In this document: piece after piece, positions 58,642-64,000 of the stretch
Position numbering within the stretch: the first letter of the stretch is position 1
Layout: every line of letters starts with the position of its first letter
NCBI RefSeq assembly: GCF_018138085.1
Contig: NZ_CP073105.1
Coordinates: 1,674,001 to 1,738,000 of the forward strand
Source of the DNA: Stutzerimonas stutzeri
Lineage (GTDB): Bacteria > Pseudomonadota > Gammaproteobacteria > Pseudomonadales > Pseudomonadaceae
Reading direction: 5' to 3'
DNA length: 64,000 bases
Notes under the pieces: generated by a model
Seen by the model: the letters and a program-made list of their open reading frames with translations, nothing else
Database searches by the model: none
What the model was told of the DNA's origin: nothing
Position numbers and translations under genes: made by a program

Positions 58642-59545
58642 CTGCCAAGCTCGCGGTCGAGACCGCTCCCACAGGTGACCTAGCTGTTGAGTCGTTTGTG
58701 GGAGCGGTCTTGACCGCGAAAAAAACTCTTCTGTCGGCGTTATGGCGTTTGGTCAAGGAGGGGCTGGGTGTCATGTCTAGCCCAGCGACTCGCCGAGGCC
58801 GTGCGTGCGCTAACGTCTGGAAAGCTCGCGGTCGAGACCGCTCCTACGGGTGACGTAGCCGTTGAGTAGTTTGTGGGAGCGGTCTTGACCGCGAAAAAAA
58901 CTCCTCCGTCGGCGTTATGGCGTTCGGTCAAGGAGGGGCTGGGTTTCATCTAGCCCAGCGGCTCGCCATGCCGTGCGTGCGCTAACGTCTGGAAAGCTCG
59001 CGGTCGAGACCGCTCCTACGGGTGACGTAGCCGTTGAGTAGTTTGTGGGAGCGGTCTTGACCGCGAAAGAAACTCCTCAGTCGGCGCTATGGCGTTCGGT
59101 CAAGGAGGGGCTGGGTGCCATGCCTGGCCCAGCGACTCGCCGAGGCCTTGCGTGCGCTGAACACCTGGAAAAGCTCGCGGTCGAGACCGCTCCCACGGTT
59201 GGCCTAGCCGTTGAGTAGTTTTCTTGACCGCGAAAGAAACTCCTCAGTCGGCGTTATGGCGTTCGGTCAAGGAGGGGCTGGGTGTCATGGCTGGACTAGC
59301 GACTCGCCATGCCGTGCATGGGCTGAACGCTGGAAAAGCTCGCGGTCGAGACCGCTCCTACGTTAGGCCTAGCCGTTGAGTAGTTTGTGGAAGCGGTCTT
59401 GACCGCGAAAAAAACTCCTCCGTCGGCGTTGTGGCACTCGGTCCAGGAGATACTGGGCACCATGACTGGCCCAGCGACTCGCCGGGCCGTGCGTGCCGCT
59501 AGACGCTTGGAAAAGCTGGCGGTCGAGACCGCTCCTACGGGTGGG
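58642..59545. repeat. Five-and-a-half-copy REP array (about 172-bp unit)
   Basis: Units begin at 58650, 58825, 58997, 59174, 59339 and (partial) 59516 with CTCGCGGTCGAGACCGCTCC. Each continues with a TAGCCGTTGAGTAGTTTGTG-like spacer and the facing head GGGAGCGGTCTTGACCGCG, then a shared tail (GTCGGCGTTATGGCGTTCGG and TCAAGGAGGGGCTGGG). The fourth unit lost part of its second head near 59220. It fills the entire opgH-cytochrome gap. The head is the same element family as the array at 46.9 kb. Confidence 0.9.
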
Positions 59546-59571
59546 CTAATGTGGAAGGCTTCCACGATTGG

Positions 59572-60264
59572 CTACTCGTGGACGGCCCCGTGGGAGTGTT
59601 CGCTGCCGTCGGCATGCTGATGCACGTGGGGGCTGTTTTGCGGTTCGGCCAGTTGATGGACGTCTGACGGTTGTTGGCCACCGTGGCCAGCGTCTTCGCC
59701 GGCATGCGGGTGGTCGGCTGGGTGCGGCATCGATTTGCCGCCCCCGTGCTGGTGGCCTTCGCTGGTTGCTATCAGCGTCTGGTATTCCAGCGCAGTCAGC
59801 GACGGCAGCTGTTCCAGCAGGGCGACCAGACCCCATATGTATGGATCGGACATGCTTCTGCCCCAGGCGGGCATGCCGCTGGATCTGATGCCATGTTTGA
59901 TGACCCAGAAGTCGCTGGCCGGGTCGTGGGTGCGGTTGGGGTTGGTGAGGTTCGGCGGCGACGGGTAGAGATTCTGGCTCAGTTCCGTGCCGTCCATACC
60001 AGGGGCGAGATGGCAGCCGACACACATGGCGTCGTAGTTACCCGCTCCTGATCGGATCAATTGCGGATCGCCCAGATCGGGCGTTTCGATCCCGCTGGCA
60101 CGGGTTGCGATGGAGCGCTCTCGAACGGTTTCCAGCAACATATGGACCGATGGGCTATGTGGTCGGTCAGCGGCGACGTCGATCAGGCCGGAATACACCA
60201 CGCCCGCTCCGATCAGGAAGATAGTGAAGGCGGCCAGCAGCAATGTCGTCAGGGTTTTAAGCAT
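59572..60264 (-). CDS. Cytochrome c with histidine-rich C-terminus (copper operon)
   Basis: A 230-residue c-type cytochrome. One N-terminal hydrophobic helix (residues 4-27) serves as signal or anchor. The haem motif CVGCH is at 81-85, and the axial Met is probably in SSGMPAWGRSM. From about residue 168 the chain turns into a His/Gly-rich tail with many HH, HP and HQH motifs that should bind copper or other metals. It lies 14 bp after copB and is the last gene of the cop operon. The role is probably electron transfer or metal buffering in the periplasm; inference. Confidence 0.85.
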   Translation of the reverse strand: MLKTLTTLLLAAFTIFLIGAGVVYSGLIDVAADRPHSPSVHMLLETVRERSIATRASGIETPDLGDPQLIRSGAGNYDAMCVGCHLAPGMDGTELSQNLYPSPPNLTNPNRTHDPASDFWVIKHGIRSSGMPAWGRSMSDPYIWGLVALLEQLPSLTALEYQTLIATSEGHQHGGGKSMPHPADHPHAGEDAGHGGQQPSDVHQLAEPQNSPHVHQHADGSEHSHGAVHE

Positions 60265-60278
60265 TATTCGGCGTGTTC

Positions 60279-61289
60279 TCAGAACCAGAATCGGACGCCC
60301 GCCACCAGGCGGGCCTCGTTTGTGTCTTCACCTTCGGCACGCCGCAGGTCGGCGCTGTCGCCGTAAGTACGGCTCCAGCTTACTCCCAGGTAAGGTGCGA
60401 ATTGTCGACTGATTTCGTAGCGCAAGCGCAATCCTGCGCTGGCCTCGCTGAGACCCGAGCCGACACCGCGTGATTCGTCATTGCGGCCATACAAATTGAG
60501 TTCGGCATTGGGCTGCAACACCCAGCGCTGTGTCAGCAGAACGTCGTAATCGGCTTCCAGGCGCAGCGCGGTCTGGCCAGCCTCGCCGATGAAAGCCGTG
60601 ACTTCGGTTTCCAACCCATACAGCGGCATGCCCTGCACGCCGAAGGCTGCCCAGGTTTGCGGTGAGCCGGGTTCGAAGTCCTGGCGAATGCCGGCGACGG
60701 TCTCCCACCAAGGGCTGACGGCATGGCTCCAGAGCATCTGCAGTTCGGCCTCTTCGGTGTGGCTGTTGCTGCGTTCGCCTTCGGAGCGGAACGCCAGGCG
60801 ATCGACGTCACCGCCGAACCAACCGGAGAGATCCCAGGCCAGCGCACTGCCGTCGTCGGCATCCTGCCATTCCAACTGATCGGCGAGGACAAAAAAGTTC
60901 GAGCCGCCCTGATGCATCTGGTGCGGCGGCAAGTCGGGGAATGCCGCCGCGCGCTCCGTGTCGCGAATCGTCGGGACCGGCGAGCGAGTTTCCCGGCCTG
61001 GCGGAATGCCAGTTGCCGGCGGGTGGGTGGCAGTTCCCTGTGATGCGGAGCCGTGGTGCATGTCGCCATGACCCATGGCCTCATGATCCATGGCCTCGTG
61101 GTTCATCTGGCCATGATTCATCTGGCTGTGATCCATCGGCGCAGCATGACCGGCGTGGTCCATGGTTTCCTGCGCCTGGCTCGTCGCAGCGGCCAGACTC
61201 AGGGCGATGGCAAGAGGCAGCCGACCGGATCGTGGAACGACCACTTGCCTCGCCTGGACGCTATGTTTGGATCGCCCGTCAGTGATCAT
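60279..61289 (-). CDS. copB: Copper resistance outer-membrane protein CopB
   Basis: A protein of about 336 residues. The signal sequence ([18 protein letters not shown]) is followed by a Met/His-rich metal-binding segment (repeats of MDHSQMNHG type) and a CopB beta-barrel domain ([20 protein letters not shown], ending [20 protein letters not shown] and [11 protein letters not shown]). CopB helps sequester or export copper at the outer membrane. The start is uncertain: 61289 or a GTG at 61310. Either overlaps the preceding small gene. Confidence 0.9.
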   Translation of the reverse strand: MITDGRSKHSVQARQVVVPRSGRLPLAIALSLAAATSQAQETMDHAGHAAPMDHSQMNHGQMNHEAMDHEAMGHGDMHHGSASQGTATHPPATGIPPGRETRSPVPTIRDTERAAAFPDLPPHQMHQGGSNFFVLADQLEWQDADDGSALAWDLSGWFGGDVDRLAFRSEGERSNSHTEEAELQMLWSHAVSPWWETVAGIRQDFEPGSPQTWAAFGVQGMPLYGLETEVTAFIGEAGQTALRLEADYDVLLTQRWVLQPNAELNLYGRNDESRGVGSGLSEASAGLRLRYEISRQFAPYLGVSWSRTYGDSADLRRAEGEDTNEARLVAGVRFWF

Positions 61290-61593
61290 GCTGCTGGCCC
61301 TGTTCGCCACCCTTGGGCCTGTCGTGGTCCATCTGGCCGTTGCCCATGTTGCCGTGGTTCATGTGGCCATCGCCCATATGTTCCTCGTGCATCTGCATCA
61401 TCTCGTCGTGATCCATGCCCTGCATCATGCCGCCTTGTTGCGGCTTGGGTTGCGTTGCGTGCGGGGCGGCCTCGGCGCTGGGTGCTTCCTCGGCGTGATG
61501 TCCGTCGTGTTCGTTTTGCGCAGGGGCGGCGCTCAGTTGTAGGGCGGCGAACAGGCCAAAGGCGAGTAGGGCGCTTTGCTTGAACGGGGTCAT
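61279..61593 (-). CDS. Met/His-rich periplasmic copper-binding protein
   Basis: A 104-residue secreted protein. The signal peptide [20 protein letters not shown] ends near an AAPA cleavage motif. The mature part is almost entirely composed of Met, His, Asp/Glu and Gly repeats ([20 protein letters not shown]) fit for binding Cu(I)/Cu(II). I start at 61593 with an AAGGAGAG site. It sits between copA and copB in one operon. I do not recognise a named family. Confidence 0.75.
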   Translation of the reverse strand: MTPFKQSALLAFGLFAALQLSAAPAQNEHDGHHAEEAPSAEAAPHATQPKPQQGGMMQGMDHDEMMQMHEEHMGDGHMNHGNMGNGQMDHDRPKGGEQGQQHDH

Positions 61594-61604
61594 GAGGCTC
61601 TCCT

Positions 61605-63458
61605 TCATTCTTCGACGCGGACTTCACGGAACATTCCGAGATCCATGTGCATCAGCATGTGGCAGTGGTAGGCCCAGCGGCCGAGGGCGTCGGCCGTGAC
61701 GCGGTAGCTGCGTCTGGCGCCGGGTGGCATGTCGATGGTGTGCTTGCGCACCTTGAAATTGCCCTGCTCGTCTTCCAGGTCGCTCCACATCCCGTGCAGA
61801 TGGATGGGGTGATGCATCATGGTGTCGTTGACCAGCACGAAGCGCACCCGCTCGCCGTAGGTCAGGCGAACCGGTTCAGCATCGGCGAAGGGGATGCCAT
61901 CGAACGACCAGGCGAAACGCTCCATGTGGCCGGTCAGGTGCAGTTCGATGGTGCGTGTCGGCTCGCGGCCGTCCGGGTCGGGGAAGGTGCTGCGCAGGTC
62001 GGCATAGGTCAAGACACGGCGCCCGTTGTCGCGCAGTCCGATGCCGGGGTCGTCCAGTTTGGCGACCGGCATCATGGTCTGCATGTCCACCAGCGGATTG
62101 CCGGTTTCGCTGGCCGGGTGGGTCTGCATCGGGCTGTTGCTCATGGCACCGCCATGGTCCATGGCCGAGTGGTCCATGCCGGTCATTCCCGCATGATTCA
62201 TTTGTCCATGATCCGTTTGCGAGTGGCCCATCTGCGCGTGGTTCATCTCACCGTGATTCATCGCTTCGTGCCCGGTGGCGCCTGGGGCCATCGGCTGCTG
62301 CGCTCCGGCAGCATGCGAGCCGTGATCGCCATGGCCCATGTCGCTCATGCTCAGTTCGGGGCGGGGATCGGGTTGCGGCACCGGCGCGCTCAGCCCTTGG
62401 CGCACGGCCAGGGTGCCGCGGGCATAACCGCTGCGGTCCATGGACTGGGCGAACAAGGTATAGGCGTCCTGGCTGCCATCCGGGGCGACGATGACATCGA
62501 CCGTTTCGGCCACGGCCAGGCGCAGCTCGTCGACCTCTACCGGTTCGACAAGCTGGCCGTCCACCGTGACCACGGTGAGCTTGAGGCCAGGGATGCGGAA
62601 GTCGAAGTAGGTCATCGCCGAGCCGTTGATCAGCCGCAGGCGAATGCGCTCGCCGGCTTCGAACAGGCCGGTCCAGTTGCCGTCCGGTACCTGGCCGTTG
62701 AGCAGGTAGGTATAGGTTTCACCGCTGACATCGGCGAGATCGGTCGGCGACATGTTCATCTTCGCCCAGGCCCAGCGGTTGCTTAGCGTGTCGCTCCAGC
62801 CCTGGTCGGCCACGTCATCGATGAAGTCCCCCAGCGTGCGCCGGCCGCGGTTGTAGTAGTCAGCCTGTTTTTTCAGCTTGGCCAGCACTCGCGCGGGGCT
62901 CTCGTCGGTCCAGTCGCTGAGCATCACCACATAGTCGCGATCGTAGGTGAATGGCTCCGGCTCTCTGGGGTCGATGATCAGCGGGCCATAGACGCCGAGT
63001 TGCTCCTGGAAGGCTGAATGGCTGTGATACCAGTAGGTACCGCTCTGCTTCACTTCGAAGCGGTATTCGTACAGGCCGCCCGGTGCGATGCCGGCAAAGC
63101 TGAAGCCGGGCACGCCGTCCATGTTGGCCGGCAGCAGGATGCCGTGCCAGTGGATCGAGGTGTCCTGCGGCAGGCGATTGCGCACGCGCAGCGTCACGAT
63201 GTCGCCTTCGCGCCAGCGCAGCAGCGGGCCGGGGATGCTGCCGTTGATGGCCAAGGCGGTGCGCTCGCTGCCGCTGAAGTTGACGCTGAGCGAGTCGATG
63301 GTGAGGTCGAATTCGGTGCCGGACAAAATCTCCTGGTCATCCGTCTGACCGGGCCGGTCCAGCGCCCACACGGGCTGGCGCCACGCGCCCAGGCCAGCGA
63401 CGACGCTGCCTGCTGCAAGGGTCTTGATGAAGGTTCGGCGCGACGCTATGGACTGCAT
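61605..63458 (-). CDS. copA: Multicopper oxidase CopA
   Basis: A 617-residue periplasmic multicopper oxidase that oxidises Cu(I). The N-terminal twin-arginine signal (SRRTFIKTLAAGSVVAGLGA) indicates folded export. Copper ligand motifs are HWHGILLP, WYHSHSAFQ, HPIHLHGMW and HCHMLMHMDLGMF. A Met-rich insert (about residues 380-440, MNHAQMGHSQTDHGQMNHAG) is typical of the CopA/PcoA type. It precedes the small metal-binding protein by 11 bp. The upstream gap of 150 bp to the DUF411 gene may hold a promoter. Confidence 0.95.
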   Translation of the reverse strand: MQSIASRRTFIKTLAAGSVVAGLGAWRQPVWALDRPGQTDDQEILSGTEFDLTIDSLSVNFSGSERTALAINGSIPGPLLRWREGDIVTLRVRNRLPQDTSIHWHGILLPANMDGVPGFSFAGIAPGGLYEYRFEVKQSGTYWYHSHSAFQEQLGVYGPLIIDPREPEPFTYDRDYVVMLSDWTDESPARVLAKLKKQADYYNRGRRTLGDFIDDVADQGWSDTLSNRWAWAKMNMSPTDLADVSGETYTYLLNGQVPDGNWTGLFEAGERIRLRLINGSAMTYFDFRIPGLKLTVVTVDGQLVEPVEVDELRLAVAETVDVIVAPDGSQDAYTLFAQSMDRSGYARGTLAVRQGLSAPVPQPDPRPELSMSDMGHGDHGSHAAGAQQPMAPGATGHEAMNHGEMNHAQMGHSQTDHGQMNHAGMTGMDHSAMDHGGAMSNSPMQTHPASETGNPLVDMQTMMPVAKLDDPGIGLRDNGRRVLTYADLRSTFPDPDGREPTRTIELHLTGHMERFAWSFDGIPFADAEPVRLTYGERVRFVLVNDTMMHHPIHLHGMWSDLEDEQGNFKVRKHTIDMPPGARRSYRVTADALGRWAYHCHMLMHMDLGMFREVRVEE

Positions 63459-63608
63459 GATGTTCCTGTCGATTTAGCGGGGCGGGTCGCCGTCATGCGC
63501 CTAAGGGTTGCCGGTGGGGCAGGGGCGGGCCTGTTCGGCGTCGTTCAAATGGCAGGCGGGCGGCTTCGCCGACCCGCCTGTGTCGCTGAGCGAGCAGAGC
63601 GGCGGGAC

Positions 63609-64000
63609 TCAGTCCGCCGGATAATCCGCCATCACCACATCCTTGCCCTCTTTGGTCAGGCCGATCACCTGATAGGCCTGGGCGGGCTGGCCGTAATCCA
63701 TGCCGGGTGAGCCGGCCGGCATGCCGGGTGCCGCTACGCCGAGCAGGTCCTGGCGACGCTGCAGCTCCTGGATTTGCGCCACCGGCACGTGACCTTCGAC
63801 GAACTTGCCGTCGATCACACCGGTGTGGCACGACCCCAGCCGCGGCACCACGCCCAGTTTCTGCTTGACCGCGCTCATGTTGGCTTCGACGTGATCGCGC
63901 ACCTCGAAGCCGTTGGCCTGCAGGTACTTGATCCAGTCTTTACAACAGCCACAGTTGGCGTCGCGATGAACGTCAATGACCTGGGCGGCCTGGACGCTAC
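63609..64000 (-). CDS. DUF411 metal-binding protein (5' end beyond window)
   Basis: At least 130 residues of a DUF411 protein, open to the right edge so the start is missing. The metal-binding CGCCKDW motif lies in the visible part (NCGCCKDWIKYLQANGFEV). It is followed by the conserved LGSCHTGVIDGKFVEGHVP block and ends MADYPAD. Such proteins often accompany copper resistance genes, as here with copA downstream on the same strand. Confidence 0.85.
   Translation of the reverse strand, partial: SVQAAQVIDVHRDANCGCCKDWIKYLQANGFEVRDHVEANMSAVKQKLGVVPRLGSCHTGVIDGKFVEGHVPVAQIQELQRRQDLLGVAAPGMPAGSPGMDYGQPAQAYQVIGLTKEGKDVVMADYPAD

Noticed and set aside
58650..59545. CRISPR array
   Set aside because: Units are about 172 bases with internal inverted heads and conserved tails, not short repeats with unique spacers, and no cas genes are near.

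Overview
The window looks like a chromosomal segment of a Pseudomonas, most likely the Pseudomonas stutzeri (Stutzerimonas) group. The coding DNA is high in GC. The order gacS, cysM, rlmD, relA, mazG is a Pseudomonas arrangement, and opgGH, rstAB, argP, a class Ia nrdA/nrdB pair and abundant REP-type intergenic palindromes fit the same lineage. The species assignment is inference; no rRNA or tRNA gene is present in the window.

Layout. 1-6.7 kb: FMN azoreductase (cut by the left edge) divergent from a LysR regulator, a DMT exporter, a small membrane protein, a TetR-DMT exporter operon and a membrane diguanylate cyclase. 7-17.5 kb: an accessory block with patchy, often AT-rich composition. It holds a membrane protein, a candidate pore-forming toxin with an overlapping small membrane gene, a membrane-anchored coiled-coil protein, a DNA phosphorothioation operon dndBCDE, and a convergent two-gene unit encoding a GHKL ATPase and a GIY-YIG-like nuclease. 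17.5-23 kb: nrdB and nrdA with a long regulatory upstream region. 23-36 kb: rstAB, a phosphopantetheinyl transferase, argP divergent from a TRIC-type membrane protein, gacS, a lipoprotein gamma-glutamyltransferase, cysM, rlmD. 36-43 kb: relA, mazG, a DUF2058 protein, a phosphoribosyltransferase plus erythromycin-esterase-like pair, and small proteins. 43-50.3 kb: a DNA-repair cluster (PdeM phosphoesterase, Lhr-type DEXH helicase, ATP-dependent DNA ligase, beta-CASP exonuclease), all on the minus strand and separated by REP repeats. 50-58.6 kb: two conserved proteins of unknown function, periplasmic beta-glucosidase bglX, and opgGH for osmoregulated periplasmic glucans. 59.5-64 kb: a copper-resistance operon (DUF411 protein, CopA multicopper oxidase, Met/His-rich protein, CopB, His-rich cytochrome c).

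The most notable locus is 9.6-17.5 kb. dndBCDE supplies sulfur modification of DNA, but the known partner restriction genes (dndFGH, sspE) are absent. Where they might be expected there is a translationally coupled GHKL ATPase and GIY-YIG-like nuclease pair facing dndE across a shared bidirectional terminator. This makes the pair a candidate undescribed phosphorothioate-sensing restriction module. A second point of interest is the toxin/immunity-like overlap at 7.6-9.3 kb. The window is also unusually rich in tandemly amplified REP-type arrays, including one that duplicated the 3' end of rstB and one element read in frame inside the helicase gene.
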